Source of the DNA: Mesoterricola silvestris
Lineage (GTDB): Bacteria > Acidobacteriota > Holophagae > Holophagales > Holophagaceae
Assembly: GCF_030295405.1 (NCBI RefSeq)
Contig: NZ_AP027080.1
Location: 3,642,001-3,706,000, forward strand
Length of the DNA: 64,000 nt
Direction of reading: 5' to 3'
A program made the translations under genes and the position numbers. This document shows, in pieces, positions 44,980 through 53,973 of this stretch; positions within the stretch are counted from its first letter, which is position 1; every line of letters starts with the position of its first letter. The notes under the pieces are model-generated. The model was not told the DNA's origin, searched no databases, and was given only the letters and a program-made list of their open reading frames with translations.

Positions 44980-45353
44980 GCCTAACCATAATTGGGTGTC
45001 GGACGGGGAATCGAACGCTGGCGTGTAAAGACCGGGAAATTTATTGGCCCGCACCGTCTGGGGTGAGTCGGTATTAACGCATTGGGTGGACTTGGGCGCG
45101 TCGCTTCGGGAGGGCAGTTTTCTTCATTCTGCATTGGCTTGGACGCACATGCAAAAGGTTCCGGACGGATGTCGTTCCGGGATTGGGCGACCGTGGGGAT
45201 GCCGCCTATTCCGGGCTGGATCCGGATTAGGCGACGAGCTCGAAGGCGGCCAAAGGGCCTTGGGGAAGGGATTCAGGCGAACAGTCGAAGGTTCAGGACC
45301 TTCGCGGCAAGCCGGGTTTGCCGACCTTGACACGTTTGATGGGAACCCTAGAT
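44980..45353 (-). other. putative attI region and intI upstream region
   Basis: On the minus strand the core site GTTAGGC at 44986-44980 marks the junction of the first cassette with non-cassette DNA. Outside it the sequence continues ATTATGG, then a GGGGAATCGAACGCTGG segment (plus strand) that resembles the L-box of the attC family. No other cassette gene is present. Close to the intI start, TTGACA at 45327 and TAGATA 16 bp further could be an intI promoter, although they would overlap the ATG drawn here. Confidence 0.55.
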
Positions 45354-45704
45354 ATGGCGGAATTCCACGAATCGAGGTCTGCCTTGTCCCCCCTGCCCTT
45401 CCCGTCCGAACCCAGCGCCGGCACCGGAATGCTGGGCTTGGAATCGGATGAGGCCGATCGTCTTGGCCCGGCCCTATGGCTGCTGGACCGGGTCCGGCAC
45501 TACAGCATCCGCACGGAGGATACGGGGGTGGATTGGATTCGGAAGTTCATTCTTCATCACGGGAAACGCCTTCCCGCGGGCATGGGAGCGGCAGAGGTGA
45601 AAGCCTTCCTGACCCTCCTTGCTTTGGAGGGTTAGGCCCCCGCGGCCACCCAGAACCAAGCGAAGGCCGCCATCCTGTTCCTGTATTCGAGAACCCCGGC
45701 TTAA
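45354..45704 (+). pseudogene. intI: integron integrase intI, truncated and nonsense-interrupted
   Basis: The frame from ATG 45354 has a 40-residue leader, then LLDRVRHYSIRTEDTGVDWI, RKFILHHGKRLPAGMG and AAEVKAFLTLLALEG, then TAG at 45633-45635. In the same frame it goes on APAATQNQAKAAILFLYSRT to 45701. This is the SAM-like N-terminal domain of IntI (compare the HYS-RTE-YV-WI-RF---H--RHP and TQ-QA--A--FLY patterns). Several residues seem to be missing between LLDRVR and HYSIRTE. The catalytic domain with the R-H-R-Y residues and the IntI-specific patch is gone; the frame stops at the tail of the convergent gene at 45701. Divergent from the array, as in intact integrons. Confidence 0.85.
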
Positions 45705-46309
45705 CCTTTGGCGTTCTTCAGCTTGACAAGATCGCTATGGAACTTGTCCAGGGTCATCTGCAGAGTGAGCACCAGCCGGTCGCAGAGGCCCAGGCACGCC
45801 TTGACCTTGGCGCTCGGGTTGCGATCCCGCTTGATCGCGTCCTTGGCGGTAACCATTTTCCGGCTCAGGTTCTGCAGCCGGGCGCTGCCGAGGATGACAT
45901 CCTTCAGGTCCAGCGCGGAGAGGCGCAGCTTTTCCCGGTCGATGCGGGAGAGGCCGGCGTCGGGGTTGGGCAGGAGGATGCACTTGCGGACGGCCTGGAC
46001 CCAGCTGCGATCGCGCTCCTCGATGAGGCCTTCACTCGCCGCGTCCATGGCCCTCATGGCTTCAAGCATGTCCGCGCGCGGGCTGTTTTCCTGGAGGTAG
46101 GCGCGCACATCCCTCATGAGCCTTCTCCAGTCGGAGACGTCGTCCAGGGGCGTCTTTTCGAAGGGCTTGAGCAGCAGGTTCTCCTGGCCGTAGACCCGGG
46201 TGTGGAGGCTCGTGATCCGCCGGCCGAGATCATCGCCAGCGTCGGCCAGGATGGGCGGCGCACAGAGCACCGCCATGGACGCCGCGAGGGTCCAAGTGGG
46301 TAAACGCAT
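45701..46309 (-). CDS. hypothetical exported helical protein
   Basis: A 202-residue protein with a signal peptide (MRLPTWTLAASMAVLCAPPILA). The mature part is helical and charged: LGRRITSLHTRVYGQENLLL near residue 28, DWRRLMRDVRAYLQEN near 58, ARLQNLSRKMVTAKDAIKRD near 140 and LQMTLDKFHSDLVKLKN at the end. No motif recognised. GC-rich codon use matches the core genome, so it marks the flank of the integron; its tail abuts the intI remnant. Confidence 0.68.
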   Translation of the reverse strand: MRLPTWTLAASMAVLCAPPILADAGDDLGRRITSLHTRVYGQENLLLKPFEKTPLDDVSDWRRLMRDVRAYLQENSPRADMLEAMRAMDAASEGLIEERDRSWVQAVRKCILLPNPDAGLSRIDREKLRLSALDLKDVILGSARLQNLSRKMVTAKDAIKRDRNPSAKVKACLGLCDRLVLTLQMTLDKFHSDLVKLKNAKG

Positions 46310-46413
46310 GGTTCCTCCGTGGATCGAGTAATATTAATTACCCATTATCCCGAATCATAGGCCGCAGGCCCGCGGTGGCAAGCCGCGGTTTCCCAGCCCG
46401 CCCCGGAGCGGGG

Positions 46414-47757
46414 CTACGGCTTCAGGATGTCCTTGTGGATGCGGCCGTCCTTCATGATCACGACGAAATTCCTGTCCGCGTCCTCCACCAGCTTGAGGTC
46501 GGCCAGGGGATTCCCTTCCACCAGGAGCAGGTCCGCCAGGGCGCCTTCCTCCACCACGCCGAGCCGGCCCGGGTACGGATTGCGGGGGCCCGATAGCGCC
46601 AGGAGCTCGGCGTTGACCCGGGTGGCCATGGCCAGGACCTCGGCGGGCGGGTACCAGCGGCCCATCTTCGCCAGCTGGAAGCCCTGGCGCGCGGCGAGGC
46701 GGGCGTCGAAGAGCACGTCGGTGCCCCAGGCGGTCTTGATGCGGTACTTGCGGGCCAGGGCGTAGGCGGTGTCGGTGCCGTGGCTCATCTGCAGCTGCTT
46801 GGCGCGGTTGTCCGAGCCCGGGGGGAAGGGCGCAGCATCCTCGTCGTCCAGGAAGGGCTGCAGGCAGAGCCAGATGCCCTTTTCGGCCAGGAGCCTGGCG
46901 GTGGGCTCGTCCAGGAGCTGGCCGTGGTCGATGCAGCGCACCCCGCCGCGCACCGCGGTCTGGATGGCCCGGGGCGTGTAGGCGTGGACGGTGACGTACG
47001 TGCCCCAGTTCTCCGCCGCCTCCACGGCGGCGCGGAACTCGGCCTCGGTGTATTGGCTGGCGTCCAGGGGGTCGTAGTTGGAGGATACGCCCCCGCCCGC
47101 GGCCAGCTTGAGGAAGACCGCGCCGTGCATGAACTGCTCCCGGGACCGCAGCCGCACCTCGTCGGGATTGTCGGCGATGGCCGACATGCCCCCCGCCTCG
47201 GGGTGGCTCAGGGCCCCGCCGGGGGTCTTGGGAATCTCGTAGGGCAGGCGGAAATCCCCGTGGCCTCCGGTCTGGGAGATCATGGCGCCGGAGGGCCAGA
47301 TGCGGGGCCCTTCCAGGACGCCCTCGTCGATGGCGCGCTTGAGCCCGAAGACCGGCCCCGACAGGTCCCGGACGCTGGTGAAGCCCCGCATCAGCGTGTT
47401 GCGGGCCTCCCTGCCGGCCACCAGGGTGAGGTAGCCCGGATCCGCCGTCATGCTCACGGAGATGGGCGGCACGGCCAGGGCCGCGTGCCAGTGGGCGTCG
47501 ATGAGCCCCGGCATGAGGGTCCGCCCGCCCCCGGGGATCACCCGCAGCCCCGCCTTCCTCTCCGCGGGCAGGAGGCCCGGGGCGATGCGCTCGATGCGGT
47601 TGCCCCGCACCAGGACGCTGGAGGGGGCGGAAAGCTCCGCCCCCTTGCCGTCGAAGATCCGCACGTTCTCGAAGAGGACCCCGGCGGGTTCAGGGGGCGC
47701 CGCCAGGGCGGCCAGGCCCAGGGCGAGCACGTGGAGAAGGGCGATCCTGCGTCGCAT
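46414..47757 (-). CDS. secreted amidohydrolase family protein
   Basis: A 447-residue protein with a signal peptide (IALLHVLALGLAALAAPPE). It shows the amidohydrolase N-terminal beta-sandwich (VLFENVRIFDGKGAEL), the metal-binding H-x-H in LIDAHWHAALAV near residue 85, a carboxylate-lysine candidate in GAVFLKLAAGGGVSSNYD near 210, HAYTPRAIQTAVRGG near 258, CIDHGQLLDEPT near 275 and the metal Asp in TAWGTDVLFDARLA near 345. It resembles imidazolonepropionase-like and Xaa-Pro/prolidase-type amidohydrolases, so the substrate is likely a cyclic amide or dipeptide in the periplasm. Confidence 0.88.
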   Translation of the reverse strand: MRRRIALLHVLALGLAALAAPPEPAGVLFENVRIFDGKGAELSAPSSVLVRGNRIERIAPGLLPAERKAGLRVIPGGGRTLMPGLIDAHWHAALAVPPISVSMTADPGYLTLVAGREARNTLMRGFTSVRDLSGPVFGLKRAIDEGVLEGPRIWPSGAMISQTGGHGDFRLPYEIPKTPGGALSHPEAGGMSAIADNPDEVRLRSREQFMHGAVFLKLAAGGGVSSNYDPLDASQYTEAEFRAAVEAAENWGTYVTVHAYTPRAIQTAVRGGVRCIDHGQLLDEPTARLLAEKGIWLCLQPFLDDEDAAPFPPGSDNRAKQLQMSHGTDTAYALARKYRIKTAWGTDVLFDARLAARQGFQLAKMGRWYPPAEVLAMATRVNAELLALSGPRNPYPGRLGVVEEGALADLLLVEGNPLADLKLVEDADRNFVVIMKDGRIHKDILKP

Positions 47758-47787
47758 TTCGCCTCCGATGGATGGGATGCGGGAATT

Positions 47788-48876
47788 CTACACCCGGCCG
47801 GAAGCGGCGGGGCCCCGGGATGGGGGCACGGAACGGGATGCCGAATCCCGTTTCAGCAATCGGACAGCGGCTTCCCGGATGGCCTCGGGCTTCACGGCCT
47901 CCCACCGGACTCCGGCCGGGGGCCCGTTCAGGCCAAGGATCTGGGCCAAATCCCGCATTACCAGGCGATTGGCGTACGGGTGCGGCAGGTTGCGTTGATC
48001 GGAAAGGTTCGCGCTGAAGGCCCGCAGCAGCGAGGCCTGGGTGGTCGTCGCCCGGGAAAGCTCGGCCAGCTTGGCGCGGTACTCGAGCTCGGGCTGCTCC
48101 AGCCCCGGGAAGCGGCGGCTGTCCGCGAAGTGCTGGCCTTCATGGACCAGGTAGCTGACGTGGAAGGCCTCCGAGGCGAGGTCATAGCTGCCCTTCAGGC
48201 AGAAGAGGCGGTCCGGACGGGTCCATCCACCCGTATGGTAGGTGTCGCCCGTGGCGAAACCCATCCAGCCCAGGCAAAGGAAGCCGTCCAGCATGACGAC
48301 GCGCACCTCCTCGTGCCCCTCGGGCAGTTCGACGCCAAAGTGCCGTTCCTCCTCCGAAGTCCACAGCATGCATTCGCGGAAGGGGCGGGTGTAGCCGAAG
48401 AGGGCGTGGATGCCCCGCTCCCGAAGCCTGGTCTCCAGGAGGGGTTCCAGGGCGCCCACGCCATCCCCGGGCGACCCGGTCCCGATCTGGGCCAAGGGGG
48501 CCAGGGCCCTGAACAGGTCCCGTTCCGCGGCCTCGGGGGTCGCCTGGCCAAGCATCGCCTGCTTCCAGTAGGCTTCGTAGGCCGCCAGGACGTGGGCCAC
48601 CCAGGGATCCCGGGCCGTGGACGGCCTGGGGGAGGGACTGAACCGCGCAAGGAGGGTCTGGACGGCTTGGGATTGTGCCTTTTCCAGGGCTTCCAAAGGC
48701 AGGGCTTGGAACAGGGGAAGGGCGGTCTTCATATCGCCCTGGAGGGCGGAATTCATGGCTTGGTGGTACGTTTCGACGGCCTGGGCGCCTGCGGTTGAGG
48801 CTGGCGGTTCAGCGGCTGCGCCGGCGCATGAAAGGCACCCTCCGAGGAGAAGGCGGATACTCCAGGATTTCAGCAT
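47788..48876 (-). CDS. exported protein with an HExxH-like motif
   Basis: A 362-residue protein with a signal-like N-terminus (SIRLLLGGCLSCAGAAAE; Cys 18 or nearby could be lipidated). The middle holds SYLVHEGQHFADSRRFPG near residue 228, followed by LEQPELEYRAKLAELSRA. HEGQH fits the zinc-binding HExxH motif, and the Glu in ELEYRAK could be the third ligand, as in gluzincins or Zincin-like DUFs. If so it is an extracytoplasmic metalloprotease. I do not recognise the family. Downstream of an element-containing gap and 30 bp before the amidohydrolase gene on the same strand. Confidence 0.65.
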   Translation of the reverse strand: MLKSWSIRLLLGGCLSCAGAAAEPPASTAGAQAVETYHQAMNSALQGDMKTALPLFQALPLEALEKAQSQAVQTLLARFSPSPRPSTARDPWVAHVLAAYEAYWKQAMLGQATPEAAERDLFRALAPLAQIGTGSPGDGVGALEPLLETRLRERGIHALFGYTRPFRECMLWTSEEERHFGVELPEGHEEVRVVMLDGFLCLGWMGFATGDTYHTGGWTRPDRLFCLKGSYDLASEAFHVSYLVHEGQHFADSRRFPGLEQPELEYRAKLAELSRATTTQASLLRAFSANLSDQRNLPHPYANRLVMRDLAQILGLNGPPAGVRWEAVKPEAIREAAVRLLKRDSASRSVPPSRGPAASGRV

Positions 48877-49445
48877 GCGGTAAGCCTATCAGTCCTGTGG
48901 GGGCGGGGGGGACACGGGAACCTGACCTCGGTCGGGCGGGAATCCGAAAGGTGGGTTGTCCGCCAACTCGCCCCGAGATCCGAGGCTTGCGCCGACGAGG
49001 TCCGTGAATCGGCGGAAAGGACTTGGATTGCAGTGTTGTCAGGTTGGGGGGACGGATTGTAAGGAGCGGATCGGAAGGGGCATCGAAAAGAAAACGCTGG
49101 GGCGCTGGGGCTCGCTGGGGCGCTGGGGAAAAGAAGGGAATGCTTGGGGGGGGACGGGACCCGCCGAGTCGTCCATCAAGAGGTTTTTTTTTCAGCGCCC
49201 CAGCGAGTCCCCAGCGCCCCAGCGTTTCATCCTTTTGCCAGGTGATCCAACACCACGGGTTCGTGCGTTGACATCAAGCATTCCCGTGGATCCACCCTTC
49301 ACCGGCCCGCCGTGTTCAAGCCAACCATGTCAAGCAATCAAGGGCAGTCCCCATCGAAGCGAAGCATTCCGGCGCGATCTTCGGGAAAAAAGCCTGGCCT
49401 TCATTTCGAATGTCTTTTCATCGCCTCCGCATGCGTGGAGAGGAA
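48877..49445. repeat. gene-free stretch with palindromic element
   Basis: No credible gene in about 570 bp. An inverted repeat has arms near 49092-49126 and 49193-49228, reading GAAAACGCTGGGGCGCTG outward and pairing over about 35 nt with one bulge, next to a nine-T run. The core is the same as at 23052-23188. The rest is unremarkable. Confidence 0.7.
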
Positions 49446-49793
49446 TCACCGTCCCCCTTCCCCCGCCCCCCCGAGCCTTTGCGCCCAGGCCGCCTTGCGT
49501 TCCTTCAGGGTCTCCTTGAGCACCAGGGGGCTCGCGCAGGGCTCCAGCACTTCCAGGACCACGTATTCGAAGGCGTCCTGGCCGAGGCGGGTCCATTCCG
49601 CCTGGAGGTCCTTGGCCAGGTGGCGGCCCTCGTTGAGGACGCCCCACTGGCCGTTGCGGGTGGCGTCCAGGTCGTTGGCGGAACCGGGCCAGGTGCGGCC
49701 GGTGGCCTTGAGGCGGATGCCGTAGATGCCGGAGCGGACCTTCCGTTCCTTGTAGGCCCTGAGGGCCGCCTTGCGATCGAAGGGGGAATCCAT
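49446..49793 (-). CDS. GIY-YIG nuclease family protein
   Basis: A 115-residue protein from ATG 49793 (the TTG at 49799 is an alternative), starting 2 bp after the DUF2239 stop. The domain opens KVRSGIYGIRLKATGRTWPG near residue 18 (GIY... and the paired tyrosine/Arg segment) and continues ANDLDATRNGQWGVLNEGRH, with the Glu candidate in YVVLEVLEP near 80. The second YIG-like half is altered (TWPGSA), so nuclease activity is uncertain. Possibly a DNA repair or restriction-type enzyme. Co-transcribed with the DUF2239 gene. Confidence 0.75.
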   Translation of the reverse strand: MDSPFDRKAALRAYKERKVRSGIYGIRLKATGRTWPGSANDLDATRNGQWGVLNEGRHLAKDLQAEWTRLGQDAFEYVVLEVLEPCASPLVLKETLKERKAAWAQRLGGAGEGGR

Positions 49794-49795
49794 GG

Positions 49796-50365
49796 TCAAC
49801 CTCGGGAAAGGGCCGGCTGGGCCAGGCGGAGGGTGGTGGCGCGCACGTCCCCGGGCCAGGCCCGGGTGTTCAGGTCGAAGGCCTCCGGGTCCCCGGCGAA
49901 GAGGGCGCGCAGGGCCTCCTCGTACCCGGGCTCGTCGCCGGCCATGGCGGACATGAAGCGGTAGGCGGCCTCCTGGGCGGCGCGGCGGCGGTCGGGGCCG
50001 GCCTGGGCGCGGCGGGCCTCCTCCACCAGCCGGCGCAGGGCCACGGAGGCCCCCCCGGGCTGGGTATTGAGCCAGTCCCAGTGCCGGGGAAGGAGGGTCA
50101 CCTCCCGGGGGACGACCCCCAGCCGGGGGCGGCCCCGGCCCCGGGCGGGGGCGGGCGGATCCAGGCGGGCCAGCACCTCCTCGTCGGAACCGCGGGTGTC
50201 CAGGTCGATCACCCCGCCGGTGGCGTCGTCGAAGGTGAGGATGGGACCGCAGGCCGTGCGTTCCAGGGCGGCCTTCACGGCCAGGGCCACCTCCCGGAGG
50301 GGGCCGGAAGCCAGGCGGAGCCTGCCTTCGAAGGCGGTGGCGGGGCGGGTGGGCGACGTTTCCAT
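49796..50365 (-). CDS. DUF2239 family protein
   Basis: A 189-residue cytosolic protein from ATG 50365 (METSPTRPATAFEGRLRLAS). It has ILTFDDATGGVIDLDTRGS near residue 43, GRPRLGVVPREVTLLPRHWDWL near 75 and ALRRLVEEARRAQAGPDRRRAAQEA near 105, then AYRFMSAMAGDEPGYEEALRALF, a pattern characteristic of DUF2239. Function unknown. A 16-bp perfect palindrome 24 bp upstream suggests regulation. The GIY-YIG gene follows directly. Confidence 0.82.
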   Translation of the reverse strand: METSPTRPATAFEGRLRLASGPLREVALAVKAALERTACGPILTFDDATGGVIDLDTRGSDEEVLARLDPPAPARGRGRPRLGVVPREVTLLPRHWDWLNTQPGGASVALRRLVEEARRAQAGPDRRRAAQEAAYRFMSAMAGDEPGYEEALRALFAGDPEAFDLNTRAWPGDVRATTLRLAQPALSRG

Positions 50366-50388
50366 GGGACCTCGAACCTCCAGGATAA

Positions 50389-50404
50389 TTTTACCCGGGT
50401 AAAA
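50389..50404. promoter_or_regulatory. perfect palindrome, candidate operator
   Basis: TTTTACCCGGGTAAAA, centred about 30 bp upstream of the DUF2239 start and between it and the divergent thioesterase gene. It fits an autoregulatory or TetR-type operator; the regulator is not known. Confidence 0.6.
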
Positions 50405-50466
50405 ATCAAGCACTTTCCTCGGCCCCCGCCCGGCCCCACCCCTACAATGGGAACGAGAGCGAGCCC

Positions 50467-51402
50467 ATGACCCCTGCGGAAATCCCCATCCCCGACCTCC
50501 TGCGCCGGTTCGACGAGCGCATGGCGATCATTCCCTATTCCCGCATGGCGGGCATGTCCGTGGTCGGCCTGGACGAGGGGGGGGTGACGCTGCACCAGCC
50601 CGCCCGTCCCGAATGGAGCGGGGACGTGTCCCGCGGGCGGATCCACACCGGGTGCATCTGCGCCCTGGCCGACACGGCCTGCGGGTTCGCGGTGGGGGCG
50701 TCCCTGGGGGAGGCGGGGAATTTCGCCACCCTGGATCTGCGCATGGACTACCTGCGTTCGGCGGAAGTGGCCGGGGACCTCACGGCCCGGGCCCGGTGCC
50801 ACCGGGTGTCCCGCAGCGTGGCCTTCGTCACCGGGGAGGTGCGCCAGCCGGGCAGCGACGAGGCGGTGGCCCTGGTGAACGCCACCTTCATGCGGACCGC
50901 GGGCACCGCGGGCGGCGGGCCGCGCCGGGCCCTCATCCCCGCCGCGCCCCTGAACCCCGTGTCCCCCGAGGCCCAGGAGGCCGCCTCCCAGGCCACCCAC
51001 CCCGCGATCCCCGAAGGCCGCTCGCCCTACGTGGATCTCCTGGGCGTCGTCCTGCACCCCCAGGTGGAGGCCGGGCCGATCCTGCGCATGCCCTTCCGGG
51101 ACGAGCTCATCGGCAACCCGCGCTTGCCGGCCATCCACGGCGGCGTGCTGGCGGGCTTCGCGGAAACGGTGATGTTCATGCACCTGGTGGCCACCAGCGC
51201 CCCCATGCTGCCGGCCATCCCCAAGGCGGTGGACTTCTCCATCGACTACCTGCGGCCGGCCCGGCCCGTGGACACCTTCGGGCAGGGCATCACCATCCGC
51301 CTGGGCAACCGGGTCTCCCTGGTCCAGGCCAGCCTCTGGCAGGAGGACCCCCAGCGCCCCGTGGCCGCCACCCGGGGCCACTGGCTCATGCCCGGAGCCT
51401 GA
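50467..51402 (+). CDS. tandem hotdog-fold thioesterase (PaaI/YbgC-like, two domains)
   Basis: A 311-residue protein with two hotdog domains. The first, residues 20-145, holds GRIHTGCICALADTACGFAV and LDLRMDYLRSAEVAGDLTAR. The second, residues 175-305, holds IHGGVLAGFAETVMFMHLVA and VDFSIDYLRPARPVDTFGQG. The paired pattern of a helix carrying G-x-x-x-x-x-x-D/E and a D-Y-L-R strand is that of PaaI-type acyl-CoA thioesterases, so an internal dimer is expected. The substrate acyl-CoA is unknown. Divergent from the DUF2239 gene. Confidence 0.82.
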   Translation: MTPAEIPIPDLLRRFDERMAIIPYSRMAGMSVVGLDEGGVTLHQPARPEWSGDVSRGRIHTGCICALADTACGFAVGASLGEAGNFATLDLRMDYLRSAEVAGDLTARARCHRVSRSVAFVTGEVRQPGSDEAVALVNATFMRTAGTAGGGPRRALIPAAPLNPVSPEAQEAASQATHPAIPEGRSPYVDLLGVVLHPQVEAGPILRMPFRDELIGNPRLPAIHGGVLAGFAETVMFMHLVATSAPMLPAIPKAVDFSIDYLRPARPVDTFGQGITIRLGNRVSLVQASLWQEDPQRPVAATRGHWLMPGA

Positions 51403-51488
51403 TCCAGGCGGCTGGCCGCTATGGATGTTTTTTTCCTGTTCCTCCGCATAAGTGGGACACTACCGGCATCAACCCGGAAGGAGCCCCC

Positions 51489-53960
51489 ATGGCCGTCCAC
51501 TTGGAGCTAACGGCTCCCCTTTCAGGGGTCCTTGTCCCGCTCGACGACGTGCCGGATCCGGTCTTCGCCGGCCGGCTCACGGGGGACGGGATCGCCATCG
51601 ATCCCACCTCCACCGAGCTCCTGGCGCCCCTGGCGGGCACCGTCTCCCAGCTGCATGCCGCCCGCCACGCGGTGGCCATCACCTCCGACCAGGGCCTGGA
51701 GGTCCTCCTGCACATCGGGATCGATACGGTGGCCCTGAAGGGGGACGGCTTCGAGGCCCGGGTGCGGGTGGGGGACCGGGTGCGCCAGGGCCAGCCCCTC
51801 CTCGCCTTCGACCCGGTCCTGGTGGGGCGCCGGGCCCGGAGCCTCCTCACCCTGATGGTCATCCCCGACGGCGCGCGGGTGAGGTCCCTGCGCCCGGCTT
51901 CGGGGCGGGTGGCGGCGGGGCGCGATGCGGCCCTGGCCCTCACCCTGGAGGAGGCCGGGGCCGGCCCCGGAGCGGCCGGGGGCGAAGCGGTGGAATGCGG
52001 GCCGGTGGTCCTGCCCAACCCCGCCGGCCTCCACGCGCGGCCCGCCGCGATCCTGGCGGCCGAGGCCAAGCGCTTTCCCGGGTCCATCCTGATCCTGAAG
52101 GGCGACGCCCAGGCCAACGCCAAATCCGTGGTAGCCCTCCTGGGGCTGGGGGCCGGGGGCGGGGACGCCCTGCGGGTGCGGGCCACCGGCCCCGGCGCGG
52201 CCGGGGCGGCCGGCGCCCTGGCCGCGCTGCTGGCTGCAGGCTGCGGCGACACGGCGGCCGAAGCCCCCGCCCCGGCGCCGCGGGCCGCCGCGGGCGCGGG
52301 GGAGCTGGCGGGACTGCCCGCGTCCCCGGGGCTGGCGGTGGGCCGGATCCATCAGCACCGCCCGGAGGCCGCCGAAGTGGAGGAAACCCCCGACCCGGCC
52401 CGGGACCCCTCCCGCCTGGAAGCCGCCCTGGCGGCGGCCCGGCTCCAGTTGGACGCCACCCTCTCCACCATGGAGGCCGGTTCGCCCCGGCGGAAGATCC
52501 TGGAGGCCCACCGGGAGCTTCTGGAGGACCCCGAGCTCACGGGCCCGGCCTTCGCGGGCATCGCCTCGGGCCTGGGCGCCGCCAAGGCCTGGCGGGAGGC
52601 CTTCAGCCGCCAGGCCGCGATCCTGGGCGGCCTGGATTCGGCCCTCCTGCGGGAGCGGGCCGGGGATATCCGGGACGTGGGGCGCCGGGTGCTGGCCCAG
52701 CTCACGGGAGCCCAGGCGGCGCCCCTGGAGGTGCCCGAGAGCGCCATCCTGGTGGCCGAGGAACTGACCCCGTCGGAGGCGGCCCAGCTGGACCGCACCC
52801 GGGTGCGGGGCCTCTGCACCACCACCGGGGGCCCCACGGGCCACGTGGCCCTCCTGGCCCGGTCCATGGGGATCCCCGCCATCTGCGGCCTGGACCCGGC
52901 CGCCCTGGACCTGCCCGACGGCACCCCGGCGGTGGTGGACGGCACCCTGGGCCTTTTGCGCCGGGATCCGGGCGAGGCGGACCTGGCCCGCCTGGAGCGA
53001 CAGGCCGCGCAGCGGGCCCTGGAGCGGGAGGCGGCGCAGCGCCCCGCCCTCACCGCCGACGGCTTCAAGGTGGAGGTGGCCGCCAATATCCGCGACGCCC
53101 GGGACGCCCGGGAGGCCGTGGCCGCGGGGGCCGAGGCCGTCGGGCTGCTGCGCAGCGAATTCCTCTTCCGGGACCGCGCCGAGGCGCCCTCCGAGGACGC
53201 CCAGACCGGGGCCTACGGCGCCTGCGCCGAGGCCCTGGGCCCGGGCCGCAAGCTCGTGGTGCGCACCCTGGACGTGGGCGGCGACAAGCCCCTGGCCTAC
53301 CAGCCCCTGCCCCGGGAGGAGAACCCCTTCCTGGGCCTGCGGGGGGTGCGGGTGAGCCTGGACCGCCCGGAGCTGTTCCGGGCCCAGCTCCGCGCCCTCC
53401 TGCGGGCCGCGCCCCTGGGGGACCTGCACATCATGTTCCCCATGGTGGCCACCCTGGAGGAGCTGCGCGCCGCCAAGGCCCTCCTGGCGGAGGAGGCGGG
53501 GGCGCAGTACCCGGCGGTGAAGGTGGGCGCCATGATCGAGGTGCCCTCGGCCGCGCTCATCGCCGACGCCCTGGCCCGGGAGGTGGATTTCCTCTCCATC
53601 GGCACCAACGACCTCACCCAGTACTGCCTGGCCATGGACCGCGGCCACCCCAAGCTGGCGAAGCAGGCCGATGGCCTGCACCCCGCGGTGCTGCGCCTCA
53701 TCGCCCTCACCGTGGAGGCGGCGCACCGCCACGGCAAATGGGTGGGGGTCTGCGGCGGACTGGCCTCGGACCCGCTGGCCCTCCCCGCCCTCCTGGGGCT
53801 GGGCGTGGACGAGCTGTCCGTGGACATCCCCGCCATCGGCGCCGTGAAAGTCCGGCTTTCGCGCCTGGTCCGCGCCGAGTGCGTGGCCCTGGCCCGGGAA
53901 CTGCTCACCCTTTCCACCGCGACGGAGGTCCGGGCGCGCCTGGCTTCCGTGGCCGATTGA
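51489..53960 (+). CDS. PTS multiphosphoryl transfer protein (EIIA-HPr-EI fusion)
   Basis: An 823-residue protein from ATG 51489 with GGAAGGAG upstream. Residues 1-155 are EIIA(Glc)-like, with the phospho-His in [19 protein letters not shown] near 77. HPr follows at about 170-255: [19 protein letters not shown] with His15-equivalent near 183. EI covers 280-820: the active His in [20 protein letters not shown] near 450, [20 protein letters not shown] near 680 and [18 protein letters not shown] near 755. It carries phosphate from PEP to the transporter gene 13 bp downstream. The fused layout replaces separate ptsHI and crr. Confidence 0.92.
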   Translation: MAVHLELTAPLSGVLVPLDDVPDPVFAGRLTGDGIAIDPTSTELLAPLAGTVSQLHAARHAVAITSDQGLEVLLHIGIDTVALKGDGFEARVRVGDRVRQGQPLLAFDPVLVGRRARSLLTLMVIPDGARVRSLRPASGRVAAGRDAALALTLEEAGAGPGAAGGEAVECGPVVLPNPAGLHARPAAILAAEAKRFPGSILILKGDAQANAKSVVALLGLGAGGGDALRVRATGPGAAGAAGALAALLAAGCGDTAAEAPAPAPRAAAGAGELAGLPASPGLAVGRIHQHRPEAAEVEETPDPARDPSRLEAALAAARLQLDATLSTMEAGSPRRKILEAHRELLEDPELTGPAFAGIASGLGAAKAWREAFSRQAAILGGLDSALLRERAGDIRDVGRRVLAQLTGAQAAPLEVPESAILVAEELTPSEAAQLDRTRVRGLCTTTGGPTGHVALLARSMGIPAICGLDPAALDLPDGTPAVVDGTLGLLRRDPGEADLARLERQAAQRALEREAAQRPALTADGFKVEVAANIRDARDAREAVAAGAEAVGLLRSEFLFRDRAEAPSEDAQTGAYGACAEALGPGRKLVVRTLDVGGDKPLAYQPLPREENPFLGLRGVRVSLDRPELFRAQLRALLRAAPLGDLHIMFPMVATLEELRAAKALLAEEAGAQYPAVKVGAMIEVPSAALIADALAREVDFLSIGTNDLTQYCLAMDRGHPKLAKQADGLHPAVLRLIALTVEAAHRHGKWVGVCGGLASDPLALPALLGLGVDELSVDIPAIGAVKVRLSRLVRAECVALARELLTLSTATEVRARLASVAD

Positions 53961-53973
53961 CGGGAGCCCGGCC

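Larger units (their letters stand above)
35030..45704 (-). mobile_element. decayed chromosomal integron: 13-cassette array with truncated intI
   Basis: Twelve complete attC sites, all with R'' at the higher and R' (GCGTTAGGC) at the lower coordinate, punctuate the region. Between them lie single small genes, mostly read on the minus strand, that differ in family and in GC content from the core genome. The head of the array is a GTTAGGC core at 44980-44986, and a divergent intI pseudogene starts about 370 bp further on, exactly the arrangement attI - intI of classical integrons. Because the integrase is destroyed, the array can only be rearranged by an integrase supplied from elsewhere. The tail (35030) lacks a closing attC. 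Confidence 0.9.

Noticed and set aside
35030-45100. The repeats as a CRISPR array or REP elements
   Set aside because: Units are 123-126 bp imperfect palindromes with RYYYAAC/GTTRRRY ends, at irregular distances with genes between; CRISPR repeats are short, exact and evenly spaced, and no cas genes are seen.
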